DNA of 64,000 bases from Oryzias latipes. Its lineage: Eukaryota; Chordata; Actinopteri; Beloniformes; Adrianichthyidae. How positions within the stretch are numbered: position 1 is the first letter of the stretch; every line of letters starts with the position of its first letter. Both the position numbers and the translations under genes were made by a program. Below are positions 25,801-49,214 of the stretch, one piece after another. Where the stretch lies: NCBI RefSeq assembly GCF_002234675.1, contig NC_019866.2, forward strand, positions 19,017,311 through 19,081,310, written 5' to 3'. A model generated the notes under the pieces. That model did no database searches. It was not told the origin of the DNA and saw nothing but the letters and a program-made list of their open reading frames with translations.

Positions 25801-28800
25801 CATTGCTTAAAAAACCCAAGATCCTTGTCTGTTATTTTGACATGGGAAATAAGTATTTGAAAACCCTTTGATTTAGCAAGTTCTCCCACTTTGAAATCAT
25901 GGAAGGGTCTGACAAGGCGCTTTTAAATTCAATACATTTTCACAAATATCATTATGATTGTCAATTTACCAGGATTTACTGCGTTGACTTGATCATGTCA
26001 TAATCTAACCATCAATTGTGTGTGATGAAAACTATTTTTGTGGCCCAAGTTATGTAACAGATAAATCATTTTCTAGAATAAATCTATTTTTTTTTTTTTT
26101 TACTAAAACCATCTGGTGACTTCCACAAAAATATTTCCCAAGACACCCTCCCACCACATTGAAGCAAAAGGGGAGGAAGGATGTCATGATTGCATCTACA
26201 ACTGCCCCATCTGAGGCTTAGCCATCATTATGTCAGTGTTCTCCCTGTTTCCTCCTCTGTTCGTGCATTTGCTTTGAGGCAGCGGCGTGTAGGGATTAGC
26301 CTACAGCAGATTAGAGGAAACTACAGGATGACTCACAGATTATGGCCCACTGCCTCCATCCATCACTGCCAAAAAAAAAAGAAAAAAACCCTTTTCTTTC
26401 CGCATCAGGACCCCTTTGCAGCTTCTGAGCCTTTTAATGTTTGCTTTTCGGTTGGGCTTACCCCGTGCGTGGCGCAGTTTGCAGCGTGCTCATATTCAGT
26501 CGGCTGGTACCTCTTACTGGCTGGAACCCTGCAGTTCATGAATCTACAAGAAAGGGGTGAGAAAAGGTGGAATCAGACAGGGATTGACCGCATACTGAGC
26601 ACGTAAGAAAGCAAGTCAGTGAGATTGAGTCATTCTTGGAGGATTTACTGGTCTCTAATCCATATCACGTTGTCTGATTTCAAGTTTGTTACTGGGGCAA
26701 CTGTCTGCGTTGCCATAGTCACTGGTGATGTCACTGAGTGTTCCCACCACAACGGGATGCCACAGCTCATTATTCATTAATCACTTTAGTATTATTTGCT
26801 GTGAAAAGTTACAACTTATGTCTTTAATTGACTCACTTCCAGAGATGCTGGTCTCAGGGGGGAGGAAAACATCTGGAGGCGTAACGAAAGCACATTTGAT
26901 GCTGCGGGATGAGGTAACAAACACACACGTCCTGTAAGTGCAGCGTCCCATGCGAGGCCACAGGTGTGTCTGTGGGGGTCAGCTGCGTTATTCCGTTACA
27001 CATGTAGGTCATGTGCTGATCAGGCACACCTCGTTCACTGTGTACCGTCACGCTCCAGCGGAGGAAAAGGTGGAGCGGAGAAACGGGCAAACAAAGGGAA
27101 CGTGGCGGCCCTTTTGTCTAAGCTGCAACCCTGTCAATGGAAGATTCCCTTCACACCTGCTCACCCAAACCTCCCTCCATATTCTACTGTATCTTTACTC
27201 AAGAAGAGAATGTAGATTTAACATTTATATTTTCATAAACAGATGCTCAGTAAAAAGTAAGTTAAAAACTAGAAAAATCCAAAAGTGGGGAACAAACCTG
27301 AAAGCTTTTTGAAGACCTTTTGTCTTTATTGAAGGAAGTCACATTTAACCCTTTCATGCCTGACTATATTTTCAATTATTTATTTTAAAAAACTTCTAAA
27401 AAGTTCTAAATTAAGTAGGGTCCTGAATTTGATAGTACTGTTTGTTGCAAATTAGCAACTTACATTATGAAGGGGTTAAAATCCCTTTACAATCATCTTT
27501 TGATCTGTTGCAAAAGTGATCCCAATGATTTAATTATCATTATGCCATTTTTAGACAAAATCAAAAACCTACGTCATTTCCTAGGCCATAGTTTCTGCAG
27601 GGCAGCAGTGGTTCATTAGAAATTCACCTCTGAGTTGTAGGCAAGACTGTTGGTGCTGAGCAACCCTCCCTGTTGCATAGAGCTCTCTGTTTACATGGTC
27701 TCTCGCCAACTTACAGCCCTGTACAACCTCTTACAACCCCAACATAACATTACCAATGCAACAAAAATGACTGGCAATATTCATAGCCATCCAACCGTAC
27801 AGTTTTGAGCCAGATTCCAGCTCGGATGAAGAAAACGAAGGCATACATGGATCTAGTCCACAAGTGGATGCATCAGAATGGAGCAGAGCAAGGAACTTGT
27901 GGTCTGCCCACATATTTTTTTTTATCACAAATACGACCTCTTTCAAACTGCATTCTTTTTCTTATTATTTTATTCACAATAATTTTAATAAAGAAATATT
28001 CAGTTTTTAGATGAATTTCCTATATATGTCCTCTATCATCAGGAACATGTTAAAAACTTTAGAGTGGGTCTGTAAAGTAGTTGAGGATGTGTCTGTGTTT
28101 TGTTTGTCTCTGACTGTGACCCACAACAGACTGAGGTATGAAGAAAGAGTTTTCCTCTGAACAGTAGCAATACTGCAGGATCAGTATAAGGACCATATAA
28201 CCTGATCCCATTATAGGAACTGGACCGCATTAAAATGATCTAGAACAAACTGGATTATAATCATTTTAAATAAATGTACCTTTTGCTTTGGTTTGCTTTG
28301 TTGAGTTGGGCCTTGGGTCAATATTGGTTGTTTGTTGATGCTTTAACAAAATGAAACTCTTTCAGGTCTTTAGGTCTCCTTTGTATTTGATCTCCAACTC
28401 CATTTGATGTTTCTACCTTATCACCATGACAACATACCAATTCATGTTTCATTATATCATCAAACATGTTCTTTTTCGTCTTCCGCCTGGAAGTTGGCAG
28501 GAAACCATCCATACCCCTTTTTTTGATCTATGTGTTGCATCTTTGTCACTAACATATTTTTTCCCATCATTTCAAATTACTTTTCCAAATAGGCAAAGTT
28601 GCAGATCTTCCTCTTAAATCCATACAATGCCTTTGAAAGATACCTATCCTAGTTAACACGATTTAAAGTTCTATTTCTTCCTGTAATGTTTCCTTATTTT
28701 GAAAAATCTAAAATTGCTTGTGAAAGATTTTCTTTTGAAATGTTTTATTCAGAGGAAAAGTTTATGTCAGGATCTGTAATAACCATGCAACAGTGTAGGT

Positions 28801-31176
28801 TGTCCCACCATTTACTCTATGAAATGTTTAAATGTGTCTGCTTTGGTGATCACACACACAAATGCTATGACTTCCTGGATATTTCAAGATATTCAAAAAT
28901 AAAGGCCATAGAGGATAACATTTTTTTGCTTGTTTGTTTGTTTGTTTGGTTCAAGTGGATTTTCTACTAGGCTGCAGTGGATGCAGTTTATTTATCTTTT
29001 ATTTCTCAGTCGTCTTTTAGTTAAAAGTTTTTAGCCAAAATCCAAAGGTTGCGTTGTATTTTCTAGAACCTAGTTTCTGCAAAGCGGGAGTAGTTCATTA
29101 GAAATTTGCCTCTGCGTTGTGGGCGGGATCATCCCCATCATCCATAACTGAGAGCTCTCTGTTTACACGCTCTGATGCTAGCTTACAGTCCCTCACACCC
29201 CCAACCTAACACTAGTGTTAAAACAAAATGGCGAGAACATTGGAGCTGTCCAGCTGTACAGTTTTGAGTCAGATACCAGTTCAGACGAGGAAGATGAGGA
29301 CAGACATGGATCTATTTTTCTGTAAGTAGATGCATTAGAATGAAGCGGAGCAGGGAGCTTGTTACCTGCCCAGGGCATTTTCTACGTCACAAATACGTCA
29401 CAAATTTCTGCGTCACTTTTTAAACAGCATTTTTTTCCTCTGCTCCTGATTCACGATTTGAATAAACACTGAGAAATGCAGTTTTAGTCTAAATTTTCTT
29501 TATATGTGTCCTTTATAATAAGAAAAAAGTCACAAGAACATATTAAAAACACCAAAAATAACATTTTCATCAGAGTTGGTCTTTAAGGTTTACCTGCATG
29601 TTGCTAAATAGAACAGTTATAATTGTAGATAATAAAGTAACACAAGCTTTTTCAATTTTCTTTCAGTTTACTTTAAATCCCCATAACTTATGTACAACAT
29701 TTCCTGTTTGGAATAGTTCCAAAATTCCTTAGCTTAGCTTTTTATGGAAAGTTTCTGCTGGAATGGCCTTTTTCCACAACATATCAGATCCTGAGCAACA
29801 TTTCTGAATAAAACCATCTATAGTTTGCATGCTTTTGCTGTTTATGTGCCTACGCTTTTGGCAAATCATTTCACTTGAAAAGCTGATGGTTTTTTTTATT
29901 TGCCTTTCCCCCGCTTTCAGGATCTGTTTCTGGATTTTGAACCTCTCCGCTGTCTTTCCCTCCTCCTCTTGAGTTTGCTTTGTGCCCATGACCCTCAGTC
30001 TGGTGATGAACTTTGATTTAGGGATTTAACCCAATATTGACATTTCAGAAAAGTCTTTTTACTGATGCTAAAAACTTGTCGACACTTGAAAGTTTTACAA
30101 AAAATAAAATAAACCAGTTTTCAGGCAGCCCCTGTATGAACAGCGTTTGTTGATGGATGGCGGCATCAGGGCGAGTTAACGCACGTAGGCGCCCACATGT
30201 CCTCCTTCTGCATCTGTTTATATTCAAACTGTACCAGATCAATGTTCCTTTTTCCCTTTTTTCTGCTTTTAAAACTTTGCTGTCATGTAAACACACATGG
30301 CAAAAAACCGAACAGATAAACTGAAAAGCTTTCATTGTCAAACTCCAGCCTTATGCTGTAACTGCTCTTTCTTTCTTTCTTTCTAATGGCTGCCATTCTT
30401 TCTCTCTTTGTTCCATGTCTCTTCAGGCAGTGCCAGGGTCTGAACAGAACAGTACATGTGTGTGTGAGCGCCGCTGAATCGTGGCATCCTCTAATCAGTT
30501 TTGACAGAACTCTATGTGTGCATGTAATCAACTGAGAGGCAAGGAAAGAGATTCGCAGAATGATTAGAGGACTCTGCGTTCATGACAGCTCCCCACTATC
30601 TTCTTGGCTTTCTCTTTTATTTCCCTCTCATGCTTGCTTGATCTCAGCACGTGGAACACCAGGTTTTGCCTCATGAAGCAAGAGTTTGATTACACACAAT
30701 AGGATTGCACAGGGAGCTGAGGATTTTGGGGTGAACCTGCAGGGATCTGGGCTTTTCTTCACGTTTCTGCACCTCCACTGGTCATTTCATAACAAGTTAA
30801 TCTCCTGTGGGAATTCAACTCTACTTCTCACAATTACATCATTTATGCACACACAGTGACTGGCCTGTAATAATCTGGTGTCAAATGCGCTGCAGATGTT
30901 TAGTGGGAATCAAAGGAAACGTCCTTTCAGTAAAACTGAAACTGAAGTTCAGCCTCTATAAAAGCTTGTTGCTTCTTTCGGTCTCATACACGCACGTGCA
31001 AAAGTAATCCATAACAACCCAGTGGTTGTGCCAGCGCGTCAGTGCGCATGGATGCGCAACATCTGTCACACCGAAAAATACATTAAAGAATAAAAGATAT
31101 GAAATCGAGACGTTAGAGCTGGCATTTTCTGGAGGAAACTCTATTACCTTCCGAATTTCGTCTTCTTGAAGTCCAT
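19865..31176 (-). CDS. mmd2: Monocyte to macrophage differentiation factor 2 (PAQR family)
   Basis: Minus-strand exons in coding order: 31176-31148, 26543-26462, 24011-23851, 23729-23655, 23578-23477, 23365-23296, 20065-19865. All use GT/AG, phases agree, and the 720 nt give 239 residues plus TGA. The start ATG at 31176-31174 encodes [10 protein letters not shown]; an in-frame TAG lies upstream with no other ATG between. PAQR signatures are present: EHAAN (28-32), SxxxH (S77-H81), D101 in HMCD, and HxxxH (H206-H210) near the C-terminus, the residues that form the metal site in this family. Hydrophobic segments fit seven membrane helices. DFKKTK and [13 protein letters not shown] favour MMD2 (PAQR10) over MMD. 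The human protein is Golgi-located and linked to Ras/ERK signalling. Intron 1 (4.6 kb) and intron 6 (5.3 kb... actually 23295-20066, 3.2 kb) hold mobile elements. Fish may have two mmd2 paralogues; which one this is cannot be decided. Confidence 0.95.
21205..22125 (+). mobile_element. Tc1-like transposon, internally deleted, in mmd2 intron 6
   Basis: TA dinucleotides at 21203-21204 and 22126-22127 flank inverted ends starting CACTGACCAAAAAT. The ends match for roughly 140-150 bp, with a few substitutions and a small indel near the inner part (TCTAAATC-type insertion on the right). The 921-bp length is short of the usual 1.3-1.7 kb because the catalytic part of the transposase is missing. Confidence 0.9.
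21493..21975 (+). pseudogene. Tc1-like transposase, frameshifted and truncated
   Basis: From ATG 21493 the frame encodes the two helix-turn-helix DNA-binding units ([20 protein letters not shown], then [15 protein letters not shown]) and the linker up to [16 protein letters not shown] one-base loss near 21936 shifts the frame just before [10 protein letters not shown], which holds the first catalytic aspartate (codon 21939-21941). The remaining catalytic domain is deleted up to the 3' inverted repeat. Confidence 0.85.
22384..22890 (+). repeat. Dispersed family 2 copy in mmd2 intron 6
   Basis: It starts TTGACTGTGTATGAGAACC. Shared blocks are TACTTCTGGCTCCGACCAAA, GCCATGTTGGAGCCAG, GACGTCTGTAAGCAG and TTATTCTGACAAATAGAGTG. 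The right end is uncertain. It resembles widespread teleost MITEs with ACTGTATA ends. Confidence 0.65.
24140..24300. repeat. Fish dispersed repeat fragment in mmd2 intron 2
   Basis: TATAGTGCACTGAGTAGTGA, then GTGAGGGAATTCAGACAC, is a familiar teleost repeat end. It lies just upstream of the mmd2 exon at 23851-24011. Confidence 0.45.
27346..27479. repeat. TTAA-ended mini-element in mmd2 intron 1
   Basis: It starts TTAACCCTTTCAT and ends ATGAAGGGGTTAA, inverted with one mismatch. TTAA ends recall piggyBac/Kolobok-type MITEs. A related left end (TTAACCCCTTTATG) lies near 16286 in ap5z1 intron 16. Confidence 0.55.
27478..28076 (+). repeat. Dispersed family 1, copy B (mmd2 intron 1)
   Basis: It has the same order of blocks as copy A: ATCATCTTTTGATC near the left, TACAGTTTTGAGCCAGAT at about 27797, then AGTGGATGCATCAGAATGGA, and GAGTGGGTCT at the right. 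Its left edge abuts a TTAA-ended element at 27346. Confidence 0.7.
29032..29585 (+). repeat. Dispersed family 1, copy C (mmd2 intron 1, left end missing)
   Basis: It begins inside the family at the AGCCAAAATC block and keeps the GTACAGTTTTGAGTCAGAT and GAGCGGAGCAGGGAGCTTGT... type blocks, ending TCAGAGTTGGTCTTTA. The first roughly 80 bp of the family are absent. Confidence 0.7.
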
Positions 31177-31460
31177 CTCCTGCGCTCTAACTTCCAAACT
31201 GGCGAGCGTCGTCTCCTCCTCCTACGGATTCCTCATTCCGGATGTCCCACTCACTGCCGCGCGTCCACGCAGGGGCACAGCGGCCTGCAGAGTGGGTCAC
31301 GCACCTTACCTACACGGCTTCAGCTGGGGAGTTCATCCCGACACGGGTGGCGTGGAAGGAGGTGATGGAGGAGCGCGCCCGCGTGCGGTTCTGCTCCGAG
31401 TCTCGGACGTGTTCGCAGGATGTTCCGCGCGGGTTTTTAACCCCTCCCCTCCTCTTCTCT
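31177..31460 (-). promoter_or_regulatory. CpG-rich mmd2 promoter and 5' UTR region
   Basis: GC- and CpG-rich DNA directly upstream of the mmd2 start codon on the minus strand, including GCGCGC runs near 31370-31430, contrasts with the AT-rich surroundings. It is the likely promoter/5' UTR. No exact transcription start is assignable. Confidence 0.55.
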
Positions 31461-32205
31461 CCGCCCCCTTTCCCCTCTCTGGTGATAAGTCATCAGCAAA
31501 TAAGCAACCCCTTTCCACAGCCACACCAAGAGTCAAGGAGGCAAAAATATTCCTGGCAACCACTCAAAGGTTGCAGGTGTGTTTTAGATCATTTGGGTGA
31601 TATCTTACCCTAAAATTACATTAATCCCCCCACCCCCCACCCCCCACCCCTTTTTTAATGTAAAAGTTAAGTCTTTGTGGCATCCCTTAAATATGGGCGC
31701 TTGAGCTCCATCCGATTTTCTAATGAAATGTATACATTTCATTTTTCAATCAATCAATATCTAATTTTTCTAATAAATCAATAGTCCATAAAGTCAGGCG
31801 AAACCACCTCATACAAAATAGACTGCTTATAGCTTAAAAACTTTAAAAACTAAGACATAAATGGCCCAACTACTTCTGATGATCTGTTTCATGATTTATA
31901 TCTTATTTCAATGTTGTTGCTGTTGTTTGCTGTAATGCTGCCAAACCCATTTTTTCCCTTTAAAATCATTTTTTATGCGCTCTGTAAATTGAAAAAGGTT
32001 TCTAAATAAAGTTCCTCTGAGCTACAGCTAGTGTTTTTTTTTTTAAATACTCTCGGTTTAAACAAATAAATGTGTTAAAATGTATTTTGAATGTTGGATA
32101 GCCTATCAAAAATTGTTCAAATACTTATGAGTGTCTGAGCCTTCTGGGAAAAAAAGCTGTCATGAAGGAAAGGAAAAAATCTTTCTTCCCTTTAATCCTA
32201 AAATA

Positions 32206-32267
32206 GTGTTCGGGTCAAAATTGGCCTTTATTCAAATGTGAAAATGGGTCAATTTTGACCCGAACAC
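32206..32267. repeat. Perfect hairpin at the LINE insertion site
   Basis: An 18-nt arm at 32206-32223 (GTGTTCGGGTCAAAATTG) is the exact reverse complement of 32250-32267, with a 26-nt loop. The LINE target duplication begins inside the right arm. The whole may be a tiny inverted-repeat element older than the LINE. Confidence 0.75.
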
Positions 32268-32270
32268 AAT

Positions 32271-34022
32271 CTTCTTTCTCTTTCGGCTTTTCCCATCAGG
32301 GGTCGCCACAGCGAATCATCCTTTTCCACCTCACTCTATCATGAACATCTTCTACCCTAACATTAGCCAACTTCATGTCCTCTGTCAAGACATCCATGTA
32401 TCTCCTCTTTGGCCGTCCTCTTGCCCTCCTGCCAGGCAGCTCCATCTCCAACATCCTTCTACCAATATATCCACTATCCCTCCTCTGAACATGTCCAAAC
32501 CATCTCAGTCTGGCTTCTCTGACTTTGTCGCTAACACAGGCAACATGAGCCGTCCCTCTGATGTACTCGTTCCTTATCCTGTCTAACCTGGTCACTCCTA
32601 AGGAGAACCTCAACATCTTCATCTCCGCTACCTCCATCTCAGCCTCTTGTCTCTGTCTCACTGCTACCGTCTCTAACCCATAGAGCAGAGCTGGTCTCAC
32701 CACTGTCTTGTACACCTTTCCTTTGAGTCTTGCTGGCACTCTTCTGTCACACAACACTCCTGACACTTTCCTCCACCCGCTCCAACCTGCCTGCACTCGC
32801 CTCTTCACCTCTTTTCCACAATCCCCATCACACTGAACTGTTGACCCCAAGTACTTAAACTCCTGCACCTTCTTCACCTCAGCCCCCTGTAACCTAACGC
32901 TTCTACCTTGATCCCTCTCGTTCAGACACATGTATTCTGTCTTACTACGACTGACCTTCATGCCTCTTCTTTCCAGAGCAAACCTCCACCTCTCTAGCTG
33001 TTCCTCCACCTGCTCTCTACTCTCACTGCAAATTACGATGTCATCCGCAAACATCATTGTCCAGGGAGATTCCTGTCTTACCTCGTCTGTCAGCCTGTCC
33101 ATCAGCATAGCAAACAAAAAAGGACTCAAAGCTGATCCTTGGTGTAGTCCCACTTCCACCTTGAACTCCTCTGTCTGACCTACAGCACATCTCACCCCCG
33201 TCATACTTCTCTCATACATGTCCTGAACTACTCTGACATACTTCTCTGCCACTCCAGACGACCTCATACAGTACCACAGCTCCTCCCTCGGCACCCTGTC
33301 ATACGCCTTCTCTAAATCTACGAACACACAATGCAGCTCCTTCTGACCTTCTCTGTACTTTTCCATCAACATTCTCAAAGCAAAAATGGCATCAGTGGTG
33401 CTCTTACGGGGCATGAAACCATACTGCTGCTCACAAATCTCCACCTCTTTCCTAAGCCTGGCTTCCACTACTCTTTCCCACAGCTTCATTGTGTGGCTCA
33501 TCAACTTTATTCCTCTATAGTTGCTGCAGTTCTGCGTGTCACCCTTGTTCTTAAAGATCGGAACCAGAACGCTTCTCCTCCATTCCTCAGGCATCTTCTC
33601 ACTCTCTAGAATCCTATTGAAAAAACTCGTTAGAAATTCCACTGCTGTCTCTCCTAAGCACTTCCATACCTCCACAGGTACGTCATCAGGACCAACGGCC
33701 TTTCCGCTCTTCATCCTTTTCAGAGCCTTCCTAACCTCATCCTTTCCAATCTCTGCTACTTCCTGCTCCACAACAACCACATCTTCCTCCCTTCTTTCCC
33801 TGTCATTTTCCTCGTTCATCAGCTCCTCAAAATACTCCTTCCATCTTTTCTGTACACTCTCCTGGGTTGTTAGCACCTTTCCGTCTCTGTCCTTAATCAC
33901 CCTTATCTGTTGCACGTCCTTCCCATCTCTGTCTCTCTGTCTGGCTAGCCTGTACAAGTCCTTCTCTCCTTCCTTTGTGTCTAACCTGTCATATAGCTCA
34001 TCGTAAGCTTTCTGTTGCTTTC
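32271..34022 (-). mobile_element. RTE-like LINE, 5'-truncated, flanked by 17-bp target duplication
   Basis: The element lies between exact 17-bp direct repeats TTTGACCCGAACACAAT at 32254-32270 and 34023-34039. On the minus strand it runs from inside the reverse-transcriptase region to a 3' tail ending in a GAAAGAGAAAG-type purine run rather than a long poly(A). The 5' part that would carry the endonuclease is missing, as expected from incomplete reverse transcription. The 3' tail (TGGCGACCCCTGATGGGAAA on the minus strand) recurs in the SINE at 45178-46091. RTE clade is my best guess from the protein and the tail; no search was possible. Confidence 0.85.
32296..34022 (-). CDS. Reverse transcriptase of LINE (N-terminally truncated)
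   Basis: A single open frame of about 575 element-derived codons ends in IRCGDP and a stop at 32296. The first 23 codons of the longer frame (to 34092) are flanking DNA. Reverse-transcriptase motifs in order, numbered from the 598-residue frame: AVGPDDVPVEVWK near 132-144, NYRGIKLMSHTMK near 191-203, VDLEKAYDRVP near 258-268, LHQGSALSPFLF at 316-327 and the catalytic FADD at 348-351. A basic C-terminus (GRPKRRYMDV) follows. No stop or frameshift breaks it, so insertion looks recent. Without its endonuclease and 5' end the copy is not expected to be autonomous. Confidence 0.85.
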
Positions 34023-34039
34023 TTTGACCCGAACACAAT

Positions 34040-37000
34040 ATAAGGCTTAATTTGTGAAACAACACCAATATGGACTTGATGAAAAAACACAAACTAACAA
34101 AAATTCAGAATCTAAATTTAAATGTCAAAAATTGGTTATATACATTTTTAAAGACCTTGTGCAACAAAAATGAAGTGTTTCACAAACATCTAGGCATCAA
34201 AACCAAGATTGCCTTCAGAGAAAATGCCATATTGCCTCAATAAGCAACAGCATACTGAAGAAACAACTCTCTGCTAACTCATTTCTTCTATACAAAATGT
34301 GGCCGTCCTTTGTGTTACCCTGACGTTTTTCTGTGCAACAGTGCAATGGTTGTGGTCACACAGACAGAGAAGATGTGAAATATTGATGTCAATAAAGTCA
34401 GAGTAAACAATGGTAGCACTATTCCACAAACACATTTATCAACACAATGCAAACATATTATGGTATCTATGGTCTACTACCTGTACAAAGGTGTTCACTT
34501 TGACTCAAATGGTCTACATTTCCCCTCTTTTGACGTAACTTCAATCTAACGTCTTTGAGGTGTTGTGGTACCATGGGATTGAGAGACGTGCTTTGGGTTA
34601 ACGTGGCAACACTGCTGTTAAAATGGTACTAAAACGATGGGAAATTCAACACTACCCACAGTCTTAGTCAGTTCTGCATTAATTAACGTATATAAAATCA
34701 GATATCAGTCAATAAGAGGTTTGGTTTCCCTGATGGCCCTACACAGAAGTTTCATCTTGTTGGCTTCAGCTTGTGGTCAACAGCTTTGGAGCCCAGACAG
34801 GGAGCTGTGGGATCCATTTGAGGTCTAAACTACAACAATTGTCATGAAAAATGCTAACTGAGATTTATGCATCGCTCATTTTGCTGAAACATACTTGATA
34901 GCATCATTTACTATTTTCACAGACAGAAATATCATCTTCAATGGACCATTCAATGACAATTGGGTAAAGATTGGACAGTTTAAGGCAGTCAGAATGAGGT
35001 GTGTTCTGTCCAAAATCAGGTTTTGCAATGACAAAAAAATAAATGCAACGTTTTGGAAAAGGAAAATAACTCAGCAGCTGTCAGTCATGGTGATGTGAGT
35101 GTCATCATTTGAGCTTAGACACCAAAATAAAACAAAAACAAAAAAGATCAAAATTCATTGTGGATGTGAGTCCTGATAAGAATACATGAAGGATTTGGTA
35201 AATAAAGGTTACAGGAGACGAAGTTGGCGCAACAACAGTTAACCACGGAAGATTTGAGCTTGATTTGTGTTTAAACAAATGAGAACAGGAGGTCATTTCA
35301 AGTTGATGATCAGGTTAGTTGTCTTCACCTCTGAGTTTGAGCACCAACAAGATTTTGACCCAATATAGTGGATTTTTCACATTATCATTCCCAGTTTCTA
35401 CTTTTATAACACAAGATTTTTTTGCAAATTCAGTCAACTTTGTGATTTTCTTTTTTTTAAACAAGGAGCATGTAATTATGATAATACGAAAAAATGGAGG
35501 GCAAAAAATCTCTACAGTGTTTTTTTCTTCCTTGTACAGTCACTGATACCTAATGTGGAGTTTTCCATGAATTGGGGTGTTAAACTTTGTTTTACAGAGC
35601 TCCTCAGGCGTCTCTTTGAAGGCTCTGGGGTGAATGGAAAATTAAACATTATCCAACAATAACAGTGGGCAGCCAGCAGAAGCCGGCTGGGACGCCATGC
35701 CACAAGCGTGAGACCCAACGGATATGCAAACACACACCAAAAAAAAAAAAAAAACCCAGATAAACACGAGTGGGCTGAACATGTGACACATCCTGCTTTG
35801 CTTACAGATGAAATGTCCGTTTCTATGACTGCGGTCAAATAAACACGTCCATGTACACAGAAGGTCTACTGGATTACGTTTGCTGCCAAAATTCAAAAGC
35901 ATGTATTGGTATAAAGGATATTGCAGTGTAGGGCTGCAAAAGATAAGAATATAAACAAGCGTTTTTGTTTAACATGTGAGAAAGAAAGCAGCTTTGCTCC
36001 TGTAATCCTGTTTAAAAAGTCTGGTATGGACAGACGCCTGCAGGAGCCGGGGCCACAGAGTCCACAGTTCTAACAAAGCCATCAAAATCCTCTGATTCAT
36101 TTTTAAGTATAGACAAGCAAAACATCTCTCTTGGATGTCCACTGGTGACAAAACTGAGCAATCAAGGAGTCAGAGACCATAACGTTGATCAACCAACTAC
36201 AGAAAACACTTGCTATCACTTCCAAAGGCAGATTTGTGTAGATTCCTTTAGTCTCTTCATCTTTCCTGCTTGCTAATGTCAACAAGCTGAGGTGTTCCTG
36301 CTCCTCCATGGATGAACTGGATTCTGCAGAATCTGTGTCGGTTTGTCACCTCAGATTTCAGGCTCCAAAGGATAACTCATGCACAATCACCCCTGATGTG
36401 CGACCGAGAACACATGAGAGCACCATCCCCACATTCAGAGCAACACCTGAAACTCCAGAGAAACCTTGCACAAATAAAACACTGTTTGCACTTTGAGTTC
36501 ATTCACCATCACAGCTGTCTAAGTGTGACAGATCCATGACAACTGCATGTCATTCATTCCAGCTTCAGCCAAATATTCTCTGTATGGTAAGCAAAAACAG
36601 TTTTGTTGAGCTAAAATCACAACTTTTTTAAAATTAAAATAGAAAAATATTGAATGGCAAATTAGTACATATTTTCAAAGATTTTTAAGAGTTGACTTTT
36701 TCCTGAATTTCACAGATCACTGACCTTTACTTGTCTGAGGGGATTCAGAGGTTTTCTTTTCAATATGCTGCCCTCTGCTGGAAGCACAGACAATAAAACT
36801 CAAATATTTTTCTACAGGAGGAAAAAATTATAAAGAAGTATCTGAAGCTTTTTTCCTAATATTGGCTACAAATATTACATCTAAAGATGTTTAACACCTC
36901 TGTCTTCTCCTCCAAAACTTTTCAGTTTTTTCACTCAAGCTTATTGCATAGCTGACACCAAGTTAAAAGATTTTTTATGCTTGTTTTATGCATTTTGATC

Positions 37001-37860
37001 TGTAATTGATATCTGTTATTTTCCTTTTTTGCTGTTTTGCAATATTTCTGAAGGTTAGAAATGTTATGGTTACTAATATTATGTTATATGTCTAAAATAT
37101 GCATTGATTTAGTTTGAGGAACATTCCATGAATTTGATCTCTTTAACAACCCAACCAGTTATAAAATCAAGTAAAAAAGACTTTTTGTTTTTTTTAGTGT
37201 CTAATTACTTCGGGTGAAAGTCAATCACATTAATATTTTAAAACACGTTTACAAATGTATTTATTTAATTACTGTTTGGTAGAGAAGTAGTTTAAGAATT
37301 AAATTAAATTATTACCTCAATAAGATTTTTAAGTTGTGTGTGTGGGGGGGCAGTTTTCAATAGGGATTGGTGTAATTTCTAAAATTATAAATTCAATCTG
37401 AAGTTTAAACTTTAACAATTTAATCCCATTTACTAATCAAATCGACTCAGGTTTTTAATTTAAACTTTGAAAATGTTTTGGCTTAAAGAAAAAGTTTTCA
37501 CATGAGGTGAATAAGAGCGGAAATTGTTTAAATTGTTACATTAAAAACCAACAGAAACATTTATTATTTTTATTATTATTATTATTAGTAGTATTAGTAT
37601 TATTATTGGTATTATTATTGGTCTGAAAGGAATAAGCAAAAAATGAATTTACTGGACTTTGTCTTGCATAAGTTTCTATGTGAAAAAAACTCAATTTATA
37701 GTTTTTAAACCTGTCCGGTTTTCTAGTAGCTTATCACTGACAGATGAACCAAACAAGAACCATTTAGTATTACATAAATAGTGTGTTATAGTTTAGATAA
37801 GTCAATTGAACGGTTAAGATGACCTTCAACATGGTAAATATGACTGCTTCATTGGTGTTA
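34040..37860. other. Spacer between LINE and wipi2 promoter
   Basis: No gene or clear transposon is visible. The DNA is AT-rich with a simple repeat at 37555-37625. Confidence 0.4.
37555..37625. repeat. (ATT)n-rich simple repeat
   Basis: Imperfect TTATTATTATTATTAG-type units in the mmd2-wipi2 spacer. Confidence 0.7.
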
Positions 37861-38047
37861 AATATCGGGGGCGCTGGTATTGTAAAAACTATTGTTTATA
37901 ATGTAGATACTGAACAGCCTTTTGTTCACTAATAGCCGCAGAAGCGAGAATTAAATCAGATAAAATGTTTGCAAGTATTTTTTGTTTTTGTCTGACAGCT
38001 CTTATGAATGCTGGCCCTTTAAGGACGATGCACGCCGTGTCCACTGA

Positions 38048-38056
38048 GCATGCGCA
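38048..38056. promoter_or_regulatory. NRF1-like site in wipi2 promoter
   Basis: GCATGCGCA lies about 170 nt upstream of the wipi2 ATG. It resembles the NRF1 core (GCGCATGCGC), a common element of housekeeping CpG promoters. No TATA box is evident nearby, which fits such a promoter. Confidence 0.4.
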
Positions 38057-38227
38057 GAAAAAGTGAGCAACATCCCTCACGAGTAACAACAACAAGCGGA
38101 ACACCAGAGCTGTAAAAAGATATGGCCCCTTGAGGTCCATCACCTTTATCTTTCTGTGATCTCAAAGAGGGTCCGGTCCTGTCGCTGGCTTTTCAACCCA
38201 AGCTTTATATGTCGATGGTTGCGAGCC

Positions 38228-49214
<10,987 letters not shown>

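Noticed and set aside
26190..26606. 138-codon plus-strand frame
   Set aside because: It overlaps mmd2 exon 2 on the opposite strand and reads as its shadow.
31166..31613. Long overlapping plus-strand frames near mmd2 exon 1
   Set aside because: They are antisense to the mmd2 start and explained by GC-rich promoter DNA.
34023..34092. N-terminal 23 residues of the 598-codon reverse-transcriptase frame
   Set aside because: They lie outside the LINE in the target duplication and flank, so the frame merely opens there.
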